From NCBI GenBank assembly GCA_964541725.1, contig CAZIQG010000012.1, positions 1 through 21,990 on the forward strand: DNA of 21,990 bases, given 5' to 3'. Made by a program: the position numbers and the translations under genes. Source of the DNA: JAGOUY01 sp964541725 (GTDB lineage: Bacteria; Patescibacteriota; Patescibacteriia; 2-12-FULL-60-25). The stretch's first letter is position 1. Every line of letters starts with the position of its first letter. Below, in pieces: positions 8,280 to 15,062 of this stretch. Below the pieces are notes generated by a model that worked only from the letters and a program-made list of their open reading frames with translations, searched no databases and had not been told where the DNA came from.

Positions 8280-8409
8280 CGTCATTCCGAAGAAGGAGTT
8301 CGACGACGACTGAGGAATCTCGACCGGAACAGGTAGCGATCGGAATTCCCCTAAGCTACTCGTTCCGCTGCGAGATCCCTCACTACGTCAGACTCCGTTC
8401 GGGATGACG
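8280..8409. repeat. Dispersed hairpin element, copy A
   Basis: A 130-bp element between tsaE and tsaD. It has terminal inverted repeats CGTCATTCCG and CGGGATGACG, and an internal pair GAGGAATCTCG / CGAGATCCCTC, so the whole unit can fold into one long hairpin. A second copy with the same arms lies at 16109-16248. Palindromes with this GTCATTCCG...GGGATGAC signature are widespread in bacterial genomes. No transposase is present, so it would be non-autonomous. Confidence 0.85.
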
Positions 8410-8424
8410 GAGTAGAAGCAGGTC

Positions 8425-9498
8425 TTATTTCAACCCCCACTCCGGCCTCACCTCAATCTTCCTCCAATCCACCGACTGCCCTTTGCGAAACCTCCAATAC
8501 CCAGCCCCCGCAATCATCGCTGCATTATCCGTCACATACTTCCGATCTGACGGCAGATACGCCACTCCAGGTAGTTGCTGCGAAAGCCGTTCCCCGAGCT
8601 GCGTACGCAAACACGTATTCGCCGACACCCCTCCGACAACACACACCCCCTTCACTTTATATTTCTTCGCTGCCGCCAATGTCTTCTCAACGAGCACATC
8701 CACAATGGCGGCTTGAAGCGAGGCTGATATATCACACAAAAGCGGGGCCGGATTTGCCTCATCAAACGTTAGCCGTTCCGGCAATCCCTCCCACAACTGA
8801 CGAACCGCTGTTTTCAACCCACTAAAACTAAAATCAAAGGTCCCATCTTTTAGCATCGGACGTGGCAAGACAAAGGCCGTCCGATTCCCTCGTTCTGCTA
8901 GCTTCGCGATCTTAGGACCACCAGGATACAAAATCCCCATGAGCTTCGCCGATTTATCAAATGCCTCCCCCGCCGCATCATCACGTGTTCGACCAATAAC
9001 CCTGTAACGACACCAATCTTTCATCAAGACTAATTCTGTATGTCCCCCAGAAACTGTTAAAATCAAAACGGGAAAATTCCAGTGCGCTCGATTGTCTTCA
9101 TTCAACCAGGCCGATGCGATATGCCCCTCTAAATGGTTAACACCGATAAGAGGCTTTCCAGAAAACGCCGCCAGCGTACGCGCTGCCTCAATCCCAACTC
9201 CCAACGCCGTCGCAAGACCTGGACCACGTGTGACCGCAATTGCATCGATTGTTTCAAGAGACACTTGCTGCAAAGCCTGCGTGACAAGAGCCACCGCCTC
9301 TGGCACATGAGATCGCGCCGCTACCTCTGGGACGACCCCACCGTATTTCTGATGGATAGGAATCTGCGAAGACACCAAATTGACCGGTAACGTCAACGTC
9401 TCCACTCCCCGTGTTGTGTTTTCCCCCACTTCTAAAACGGCGACGGCCGTCTCATCGCAGCTAGTCTCAATCCCTAAAATACGGGTTACTTGATGCAC
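8425..9498 (-). CDS. tsaD: tRNA N6-adenosine threonylcarbamoyltransferase TsaD
   Basis: The catalytic subunit that transfers threonylcarbamoyl from its AMP adduct to A37 of tRNA. It has 357 residues, a normal length. The ASKHA-type N-terminus ILGIETSCDETAVAV is diagnostic. The metal-binding histidines are in NHLEGHIAS (near residue 115), followed by LTVSGGHTELV and the C-terminal VVGGVSANTCLR and YVTDNAAMIAGAG motifs. The start is a GTG at 9498, chosen because it is the only start close before the conserved ILGIETSCDE block and because a promoter ends 9 nt upstream. It is divergent from rsgA and transcribed toward tsaE, so the two t6A genes are probably expressed together. Confidence 0.96.
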   Translation of the reverse strand: MHQVTRILGIETSCDETAVAVLEVGENTTRGVETLTLPVNLVSSQIPIHQKYGGVVPEVAARSHVPEAVALVTQALQQVSLETIDAIAVTRGPGLATALGVGIEAARTLAAFSGKPLIGVNHLEGHIASAWLNEDNRAHWNFPVLILTVSGGHTELVLMKDWCRYRVIGRTRDDAAGEAFDKSAKLMGILYPGGPKIAKLAERGNRTAFVLPRPMLKDGTFDFSFSGLKTAVRQLWEGLPERLTFDEANPAPLLCDISASLQAAIVDVLVEKTLAAAKKYKVKGVCVVGGVSANTCLRTQLGERLSQQLPGVAYLPSDRKYVTDNAAMIAGAGYWRFRKGQSVDWRKIEVRPEWGLK

Positions 9499-9507
9499 AA
9501 TTACCTT

Positions 9508-9536
9508 ATCCTACGCTGACCCATAAACAAACTCAA
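9508..9536 (-). promoter_or_regulatory. Promoter of tsaD, near-leaderless
   Basis: On the minus strand TTGAGT (9536-9531), a 17-bp spacer and TAGGAT (9513-9508). The GTG of tsaD begins 9 nt after the -10 box, leaving a leader of about three bases at most. Confidence 0.6.
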
Positions 9537-9539
9537 CCC

Positions 9540-9568
9540 TTTACAGACTGCGAGCCAACCCAGACAAT
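9540..9568 (+). promoter_or_regulatory. Promoter of rsgA, leaderless
   Basis: TTTACA (9540-9545), a 17-bp spacer and GACAAT (9563-9568). The rsgA ATG begins 6 nt after the -10, so transcription and translation probably start at the same base. The -35 box overlaps in position with the divergent tsaD promoter region. Confidence 0.6.
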
Positions 9569-9574
9569 ACCTCC

Positions 9575-10564
9575 ATGCATTACGACGACTCCGAAGATTG
9601 GCAAAAAAAACCAAAATTGAGTGCTAAAAAAGCCCAAAAAAAAGGCCTCTTAAAACCCATCCTGACGCCTAATCCCTCAAGCCTGATACCTGTAGGTCTT
9701 ATCGCTTCCGTCTATGGTGGAGCCGCTTCCGTTCTTTTGGAAGGAAAAACCCATGAGGCCACGGCCCCCATTTCTCTTCTCACGCAACTCACCGTCGGTG
9801 ACCATGTCTCCGTTGATCCAAGCACCTCTCCCATCCGCATCCTCTCGATCGAACCACGTCACACCGAACTCGCGCGCACCAAAGGCGAAGGTGGCAGCCG
9901 CCATCACAAACAAAAACGCGTCATCGCCGCCAATGTCGATATCGCCATCATTGTTGCAACGGCCACCAATCCCAACTTTGAACCTGAACTCGTCGACCGC
10001 TACCTCATTCTGTGTCGTGCCGCCCATCTCGATCCCATCATTTGTCTCAACAAAGTTGATCTCACCGCCGAACGCCATCCGGCTCTCGCTTGGTATCGCT
10101 CGCAACAGATAGCCGTCATTGAAACCTCTCCTAAAACCAATCAGGGCATCGCGGAACTACAAACCATTATTCGCGGAAAAACATCGATCCTATTAGGAAA
10201 AAGCGGCGCAGGCAAATCCTCCCTGATCAACGTCCTCATCCCAGGAGCAAACGTCGAAACCAAAGAACTCAGCGAACACGCCCAACAAGGCCAACACACC
10301 ACCACCCGCTCCAACATCCATATCTGGGACAAAGAATCCTACATCATCGACACCCCCGGCATCCGCACCCTCGACGTAGAACACGTCGACGATGACGACA
10401 TCACGCTTGGATTCCCCGATATTCTTGCCTTGAGTCAGGAGTGTCATTTTTCTAATTGTGAACACAATAAAGAACCAGGTTGCACCGTACAAGAAGCACT
10501 TACACAAAAAATCTTACCGACGTGGAGATGGGAGAGTTATCAAAGAATCAGGCAAACATCTTAA
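9575..10564 (+). CDS. rsgA: Ribosome small-subunit GTPase RsgA
   Basis: A circularly permuted GTPase that binds the 30S subunit late in its maturation. It has 329 residues. The order is a basic N-terminal extension, an OB-like domain (about 38-105), then the permuted G domain with NKVD (G4, near 159) before GKSGAGKSS (G1, near 208) and DTPG (G3, near 259). A C-terminal zinc-binding segment, CHFSNCEHNKEPGC (near 290-303), follows. The permuted motif order and the Cys/His cluster are specific to this family. The start codon lies 6 nt after a good promoter and has no SD. The last 4 bp overlap the end of the convergent toxin gene. Confidence 0.95.
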   Translation: MHYDDSEDWQKKPKLSAKKAQKKGLLKPILTPNPSSLIPVGLIASVYGGAASVLLEGKTHEATAPISLLTQLTVGDHVSVDPSTSPIRILSIEPRHTELARTKGEGGSRHHKQKRVIAANVDIAIIVATATNPNFEPELVDRYLILCRAAHLDPIICLNKVDLTAERHPALAWYRSQQIAVIETSPKTNQGIAELQTIIRGKTSILLGKSGAGKSSLINVLIPGANVETKELSEHAQQGQHTTTRSNIHIWDKESYIIDTPGIRTLDVEHVDDDDITLGFPDILALSQECHFSNCEHNKEPGCTVQEALTQKILPTWRWESYQRIRQTS

Positions 10565-10890
10565 CGAATCTGGAATAGCTGTTTCAATTTCGCATCAACC
10601 GTTTTCATAACGGAAGCTTCAAGCATCCCAAGCTCGCCAATGATAATCGTGCGTTGAAGGGTTGCGAGCTTATCTAGCTTAAGAAGCGAATCCTTTTTAA
10701 GTCCATTTTGAGACGTCATCCGAACCTTAAGATCGAACTGTTTTGGACGTTTCTGCTCTACAGAAGAAAGAAAGGCGACAATACAATCATCGCCTCGTCT
10801 TGGGAAAGATAACACCAAACAAGGCCGGACTTTGTGCCCAGAAAGATCCGTAAACGGAAAAGGAACCAGTATAATCGTTCCTTTATCCAT
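10561..10890 (-). CDS. MazF/PemK-family toxin
   Basis: A 109-residue protein with the N-terminal strand typical of PemK/MazF endoribonucleases (GTIILVPFPFTDLSGHKVRP), then CLVLSFPRRGDD and the later LLKLDKLATLQR segment. Members of this family usually cut mRNA in the cytoplasm and are held inactive by the antitoxin encoded just upstream. Length is normal. The start overlaps the antitoxin gene by 8 bp, which indicates translational coupling. Family assignment is firm, but cleavage activity and target sequence are not shown by the sequence. Confidence 0.88.
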   Translation of the reverse strand: MDKGTIILVPFPFTDLSGHKVRPCLVLSFPRRGDDCIVAFLSSVEQKRPKQFDLKVRMTSQNGLKKDSLLKLDKLATLQRTIIIGELGMLEASVMKTVDAKLKQLFQIR

Positions 10891-11134
10891 AGATCTTCTT
10901 CACATCAGCCCGCGTGTACAACTCAGGTTCATCCTCTAAAAAAGCAAAACTGCGAGATACGGCATTTATATTGGTGATATCATCCAGATCCGCATTGTAT
11001 GTGGTCGGAAACGGGATAAGCAACGCATCAATCGAACGACGCCGCCCAATCCCAATCGTTTCACCCTTCAATTTAACCAGGTTAACCAAATCACTTATAT
11101 TCTTTCGAGCAGCCGTCGTCGTAATAACTCGCAT
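10883..11134 (-). CDS. Phd/YefM-like antitoxin
   Basis: An 83-residue protein starting MRVITTTAARKNISDLVNLV, which matches the N-terminal fold of Phd/YefM antitoxins that bind DNA as dimers and cover the toxin with their C-terminal tail (here EDEPELYTRADVKKIYG). An in-frame GTG at 11161 would add nine residues (SNFVHFVH), but these are encoded by the promoter and operator-like repeats, so the ATG at 11134 is preferred. It is the first gene of the pair, overlapping the toxin by 8 bp. Pairing a YefM-like antitoxin with a MazF-like toxin is a known mix-and-match arrangement. Confidence 0.8.
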   Translation of the reverse strand: MRVITTTAARKNISDLVNLVKLKGETIGIGRRRSIDALLIPFPTTYNADLDDITNINAVSRSFAFLEDEPELYTRADVKKIYG

Positions 11135-11171
11135 ATGTACAAAATGTACAAAATTAGACACCAGACGTCAA
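11135..11171 (-). promoter_or_regulatory. Toxin-antitoxin promoter with TGTACA operator
   Basis: On the minus strand TTGACG (11171-11166), a 17-bp spacer and TACATT (11148-11143), with the antitoxin ATG 8 nt further on. The palindrome TGTACA occurs twice, 9 bp apart, covering the -10 box and the transcript start. This is a natural position for autorepression by the antitoxin. Confidence 0.65.
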
Positions 11172-11333
11172 ACTGGATATGAAACGTAACTCGAATTCAC
11201 TCCTCATTGTCAACCTCTTGTCACCAGAACCTGTCGCAGCGCCCGCTCCTCGAACGAGCGTCTTGCGTTTCTTATCGCTCATCCTCAGTCTGAGACAGAG
11301 AGTAGGAGATAAGGAGGAAGAAGTGGTTAAGGC

Positions 11334-11351
11334 TTCTTCCTCAAGGAAGAA
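11334..11351 (-). terminator. Weak hairpin downstream of the helicase gene
   Basis: A perfect 7-bp stem TTCTTCC / GGAAGAA with a TCAA loop, 20 bp past the helicase stop on the minus strand. No T-run follows, so its role as a terminator is uncertain. I see nothing else supportable in 11172-11370. Confidence 0.35.
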
Positions 11352-11370
11352 AGTGCGGAATGCATTATTT

Positions 11371-13923
11371 CTAACGTCTCTTGGCGAGCAGATCAGCGCA
11401 GGCTTTCCTGACATCCTTAAGAGAGTAAAAGTCTGCATTTGGACCAGTAGCAGGCTTACCGAGTCGCTTTCGGCAGCCGGTAAGCCGAGGAACGATGCCG
11501 GCATTTGAAAGATGCAGTGCCTTGCAGAGTGCGAACACCGTACCCCATCGTTCACCATCGGCACTGAACATGCCACTGGAGTCTGATCGGGGGAGATCCT
11601 TGATAAGATATGCAGCACACACCTTCTTCACGTCAGTGAGAGGGTAGAGCATGGAGGGCTTACCCATGCTATTCCTTCCTTTGCGAGACCGGTAGGAAGA
11701 GACGTGCTGCTTAACGATGTACGCACTAAGACCGGTTTTTTCGATTATACCTCCTACGGTAGCCCACGTCTCTCCATCCGCCTTGACCGTCCCGTCGTCC
11801 CCCACCTGGAGCAGGTCCTTGTCGAGGAGATCGGCGCAGGCCTTCTTCACATCCGTAAGAGCATAGAGGGTAGCGCGCCTATTCCGAAGATCTTTACCAC
11901 TCCGAGAGCGGCAGGAGTCGAGGCGCGGTTTAATTGAGCCAGAATTCAGGTCCAGCTTCTTCTCGAAAGCGAGGATAACGCCCCACGTTTCTCCATCAGC
12001 CTCAACCATACCGTTTTTTCCGATCTGAAGCAGGTTCTTGTCGAGGAGATCGGCGCAGGCCTTCTTCACATCCGTAAGAGCATAGAGGGTAGCGCGCCTA
12101 TTCCCGAAATCTCTGCCACTCCGAGAGCGGCAGGAGGAGAGGCGCGACTTGATTACGTAAGGACTCAAGCCGAGATTCTGACTGATGGAACTCACCGTAC
12201 CCCACGTCTCTCCATCCGCCTTGACCGTCCCGTCGTCCCCCACCTGGAGCAGGCTCTTATCGAGCAGATCGTGGCACGCCTTCTCCACGTCAGCGAGGGC
12301 GTAGAGAATAAGTGACTTGCCCACGCTATCTTTGCCAGCACGAGAGCGGCAGGAGCCGAGACGCGCGGTGACGGAGCTGTAATTTAGATCAAGGAAGTGA
12401 CTGATGCCATTGATCGTCCCCCACCTCTCCCCTTCGATCTCCACCAATCCATCATCCCCCGTCCAGTACTCGATCTCGATCGCCTGTACGACGCGAATCG
12501 TCGGGCGAACGTGGTCGGGCAGGTACGGGGAGACGAACTTCTTGGATCCACGCGGGCCACGAGGCCCGAGGAGGATGCCCCCACTCGTAACTGCCTGGCC
12601 GGGAGTACCGTAGAGTACGGGGGCAGAAAGCGGGGCGAACTTCCGCGCCTGATAGTGAGGGTCGATCACGAGAGCGACCTTTTCACGACCATTACGGAAC
12701 TTCCGGAGCACACGCCCCAGAGCCTGCTCGTAGAAGACGCGAGAGCGAGTCGGGCGAAGCATGAAGAGGATCTCAGCCCTGCGGCTGTTCCACCCCTCAC
12801 GAAGCATGTAGACGGAAGAAACCGCCCGCATGACCTCCTCGACGCCTTCGTCATCCTCGGCATCGAATGCATCGAGGATACTCTGACGCTCATCGTCGGA
12901 GACACCCCCGACGACCGCCTTCGCGGGCGCGTACCGGTTCACGATCGCAGCGAACTCTTCGGCACACTTCACGCTCGGACAGACCGCCGCGACCTGCTTG
13001 TTGCGGATGTCGTAGGCGTTGTCTTCGTAGAGGCGTCGAACGACCTCCATCATGGCAGGCCAGCTCTTCTCCATGGCAGCGATCAGCGTCTGCTGGTCGT
13101 AGTCTGAACCGAGAGGACCATCAGTGGTCGGCACCTCGTCGAGGTTGAGCGCCACGTCGAGCTCACCCCAGGCGAGCGGAGCGAGGAAGCCCTGCTCGAT
13201 CCCGAGGCGGAGTCCCATACGGTGCAGGCACCCACCGAAATGGGTATCTGCGATCCTCTGAGGATCAGCATAGAGAACCTGGCCGTTCTCGAGGGTGACC
13301 GGTACGTAATGCGGTTTGGCCGTCGTGACCAGGTAGTCCGGAGTCGCGGAGTAGCCGATGATGATCGACTCCTTGAAGTGGTTGAGCGCTTCGACCTGAA
13401 GGTCAGTGTACGCCCAATGACACTCATCGCGGATGACGACGTGCGGCCGGAACTCGGCGGCGAGACGATCAGCGCCATTGCGCAGGCTGTCCTGCGTGAT
13501 GAGCACAATACGCTTGCCTTCAAATCCCTTGGTCGCGAGGATGTCGCCGGACTTCGGGTCCTTGACCACCGTCGGCAGGCTCGAGATGTGACCGACCTCG
13601 ACCGTTCCTTTCGAGAACGCGTGGATCTCGCGCGCCGTCTGGACGATCAGGGTCTTGTTCGGAACGACGATGAGAAACGTGAGCTCCCTCGCGAAGAGAG
13701 CGAGCATCAAGAACTCAAACGTCTTACCGAGCCCGGTCGCATGCGCGACGTAGCGGCGGCGGCCGCCGCGGGGGTTATGGAGCCACTCGACCATGCGCTC
13801 ATAGGCTTCGCGCTGGTACGAGTGGAGGTTAAAGGGAAGGGCGGGCGTAGTAGCGGCAAGAAGCCGCTCCGCCGCCCCCGCCAGCGAACGACGGATGTTC
13901 CTGTGGCTGAGCTGCTTCTTCAC
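11371..13923 (-). CDS. SF2 DEAD/DEAH helicase with five C-terminal HTH-like modules
   Basis: An 850-residue protein. Residues 1-470 are a superfamily 2 helicase/translocase related to type III restriction (ResIII) and DEAD/DEAH enzymes: a YQREA segment near 36, Walker A ATGLGKT (62-68), DECH box (166-169), SATPDY motif III (192-197) and arginine-finger motif QALGRVLR (400-407). Residues 490-850 are five tandem modules of 73, 73, 73, 73 and 69 residues. Each reads GExWGTV, a helix, LGLS-type turn, a second helix, the basic CRSRxG stretch, LYALTDV and a final helix KKACADLL. The pattern looks like excisionase/MerR-type winged helix-turn-helix domains, so the tail probably binds nucleic acid; this is inferred. 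I see no nuclease or methylase motif. The start is a GTG at 13923 without an SD, within a double palindrome. G/C content is higher than its neighbours, suggesting transfer. A defence or DNA-processing role is possible but unproven. Confidence 0.85.
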   Translation of the reverse strand: MKKQLSHRNIRRSLAGAAERLLAATTPALPFNLHSYQREAYERMVEWLHNPRGGRRRYVAHATGLGKTFEFLMLALFARELTFLIVVPNKTLIVQTAREIHAFSKGTVEVGHISSLPTVVKDPKSGDILATKGFEGKRIVLITQDSLRNGADRLAAEFRPHVVIRDECHWAYTDLQVEALNHFKESIIIGYSATPDYLVTTAKPHYVPVTLENGQVLYADPQRIADTHFGGCLHRMGLRLGIEQGFLAPLAWGELDVALNLDEVPTTDGPLGSDYDQQTLIAAMEKSWPAMMEVVRRLYEDNAYDIRNKQVAAVCPSVKCAEEFAAIVNRYAPAKAVVGGVSDDERQSILDAFDAEDDEGVEEVMRAVSSVYMLREGWNSRRAEILFMLRPTRSRVFYEQALGRVLRKFRNGREKVALVIDPHYQARKFAPLSAPVLYGTPGQAVTSGGILLGPRGPRGSKKFVSPYLPDHVRPTIRVVQAIEIEYWTGDDGLVEIEGERWGTINGISHFLDLNYSSVTARLGSCRSRAGKDSVGKSLILYALADVEKACHDLLDKSLLQVGDDGTVKADGETWGTVSSISQNLGLSPYVIKSRLSSCRSRSGRDFGNRRATLYALTDVKKACADLLDKNLLQIGKNGMVEADGETWGVILAFEKKLDLNSGSIKPRLDSCRSRSGKDLRNRRATLYALTDVKKACADLLDKDLLQVGDDGTVKADGETWATVGGIIEKTGLSAYIVKQHVSSYRSRKGRNSMGKPSMLYPLTDVKKVCAAYLIKDLPRSDSSGMFSADGERWGTVFALCKALHLSNAGIVPRLTGCRKRLGKPATGPNADFYSLKDVRKACADLLAKRR
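11374..12456 (-). repeat. Five tandem 219-bp coding repeats
   Basis: The helicase tail is built from 219-bp units: 12456-12238, 12237-12019, 12018-11800, 11799-11581 and a 207-bp last unit 11580-11374. Blocks are identical at DNA level between units: 68 bp at 11818-11885 and 12037-12104 (one period apart), and 53 bp at 11763-11815 and 12201-12253 (two periods apart). Confidence 0.9.
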
Positions 13924-13963
13924 GAGAAATCACGCTTTCTCGTGTAACGTTGACCGTTACACG
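13921..13963. promoter_or_regulatory. Two overlapping palindromes at the helicase start
   Basis: CACGAGAAA (13921-13929) pairs with TTTCTCGTG (13936-13944). CGTGTAACG (13941-13949) pairs with CGTTACACG (13955-13963). Both are perfect 9-bp arms, and they share CGTG. The first includes the GTG start codon. They could be operator sites or an mRNA structure masking the start; two mutually exclusive hairpins could form on the transcript. Confidence 0.6.
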
Positions 13964-14314
13964 GAAAAGCTTTGTTCTCGTATTAGAGAGCAAACCTTAT
14001 CTATGTAACTGTCTCAAAACCTAATAAACTCCGCTATAAAACAATGGAAAGAACAGAAAATAATAGCATAAATTAGCAAATAAGTCAATAACGCCTCTTC
14101 ATCCATCCCAGTTCAGATGCGCACATGGTTTCTAGCCTTCAACATTCATCACCTTATCGTTTTCTTAAACGATGCCCCTATAGCTTAGCCAAGAAATTAA
14201 GGTCATTTTTGAAAGGTGGATTCTAAAATCAAAATTTATTGTCAAACTGTTGTGACCAAGCGCAATCTGAAGTTGTATTTTATTATTTTAAAAAATGACT
14301 TTTGCCTCAAAAAA
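13964..14314. other. A/T-rich intergenic region upstream of the helicase
   Basis: No credible gene is seen here. A TAATAC box on the minus strand (near 13980) could be a -10 for the helicase, but no good -35 accompanies it. A small 7-bp stem ATCGTTT / AAACGAT lies at 14156-14173. The region is distinctly A/T-rich compared with both flanks. Confidence 0.5.
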
Positions 14315-14344
14315 CAAGTAACTTCCTTTCACAGAAGTTACTTG
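14315..14344 (-). terminator. Terminator of the tRNA gene
   Basis: A perfect 11-bp stem (CAAGTAACTTC at 14315-14325, GAAGTTACTTG at 14334-14344) directly after the tRNA 3' end. It is followed on the minus strand by TTTTTTG. This is a standard Rho-independent terminator. Confidence 0.88.
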
Positions 14345-14345
14345 A

Positions 14346-14420
14346 TGGTGCGCGCGCATGGAATCGAACCATGGACCGGGTGTGTATAAGACACCTGCTC
14401 TACCGCTGAGCTACGCGCGC
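14346..14420 (-). tRNA. tRNA-Ile, anticodon UAU
   Basis: A full cloverleaf of 72 nt plus an encoded CCA. The acceptor stem GCGCGCG / CGCGCGC is perfect. The D arm is GCTC-AGCGGTA-GAGC, the anticodon arm GGTGT-CTTATAC-ACACC, the variable loop CGGTC and the T arm CATGG-TTCGATT-CCATG. The discriminator is A, then CCA. In the seven-base anticodon loop U33 is followed by UAU, which reads the AUA isoleucine codon directly. Most bacteria instead use a CAU anticodon modified to lysidine by TilS. Confidence 0.9.
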
Positions 14421-14431
14421 CAACGCTGCAT

Positions 14432-14460
14432 ACGCTAGGCAAAATATGCACGCTTGTCAA
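14432..14460 (-). promoter_or_regulatory. Promoter of the tRNA gene
   Basis: On the minus strand TTGACA (14460-14455), a 17-bp spacer and TAGCGT (14437-14432). The -10 box ends 11 bp before the mature tRNA 5' end. The -35 is a perfect consensus, the -10 is weak. Confidence 0.6.
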
Positions 14461-14529
14461 AAGTTGCACAGAAATTGCGGAACCATTAGCCTCTAACCGT
14501 ACCTTCAATCGGGGAAAGGAAAGAACGTC

Positions 14530-14976
14530 ATGGAAAGAAGCCCGGCAATTATTGCGTGTAGCTGCGAGCTGCGTGAGCATGCTCCCCAAGTCCATAACGC
14601 GCTCGAAGGACTGATCAAAGTCCTGCCCAGACTGGGAGAACTGGTCACGTTCCCTGCCCTCATCGAACAGATCCTCGCCGATGTACCTGCAGACATCGCT
14701 TCTCAGCTCTGCCTGCCCGAGCGGTGGGGACCCGGCGATGCGCTCGCACGGCGTATCCTGTTCGGACTCGAAAAAATCCGCTACAGGAGACACTCGATTC
14801 GCAAATGGAATGGCAAAAAACACGCCGTGCTGTTCGAACGAATGGAGGTGGGTCTAAAACTCTGGAAAGAAAACTCGGTCAACTGGGTTGCCATGAAAAA
14901 CGCTCTCCATTTCATCGACAGAATGCTCGGTGAAATCTGGAGAGTGCACTGCAACCATCGAAAGACGAAGCGATAA
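14530..14976 (+). CDS. Orphan protein, 148 residues
   Basis: I do not recognise a family. The protein is mostly helical in appearance (hydrophobic heptad-like stretches at about 20-60 and 95-135) with a basic C-terminus (HCNHRKTKR). No signal peptide or membrane segment is seen. It has a real SD (AAGGA at 14516-14520, 9 nt before the ATG) and its own terminator, unlike the leaderless core genes nearby, so it is a self-contained cassette. An alternative reading in another frame or on the other strand is less likely because of the SD and the terminator position. It diverges from the tRNA gene. Confidence 0.65.
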   Translation: MERSPAIIACSCELREHAPQVHNALEGLIKVLPRLGELVTFPALIEQILADVPADIASQLCLPERWGPGDALARRILFGLEKIRYRRHSIRKWNGKKHAVLFERMEVGLKLWKENSVNWVAMKNALHFIDRMLGEIWRVHCNHRKTKR

Positions 14977-14996
14977 CTCCATCGCCCCTGCCTAAC

Positions 14997-15015
14997 CCCG
15001 CCCCCCGCGGGTTTT
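14997..15015 (+). terminator. Terminator of the orphan gene at 14530
   Basis: Stem CCCGC / GCGGG with a five-C loop followed by TTTT, 20 bp after the stop codon. Confidence 0.65.
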
Positions 15016-15027
15016 CTGCTTTATATC

Positions 15028-15056
15028 GTGACAAAAACCCCATTCTCCGCTAAGAT
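15028..15056 (+). promoter_or_regulatory. Promoter of the pseudouridine synthase, leaderless
   Basis: GTGACA (15028-15033), a 17-bp spacer and TAAGAT (15051-15056). The ATG at 15063 is 6 nt after the -10, so the transcript should start at the start codon. Confidence 0.65.
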
Positions 15057-15062
15057 CCGCCC

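Noticed and set aside
11179..11508. Plus-strand open frame overlapping the end of the helicase gene
   Set aside because: Low-complexity Ser/Leu/Lys sequence, overlaps the conserved last helicase module, and no SD or promoter fits it.
12397..13107. Long open frame on the plus strand opposite the helicase (236 codons), and another at 13222-13947
   Set aside because: They lie antisense to conserved helicase motifs; high G/C content keeps the opposite frames open. The proteins are Arg/Asp-rich with no recognisable pattern.
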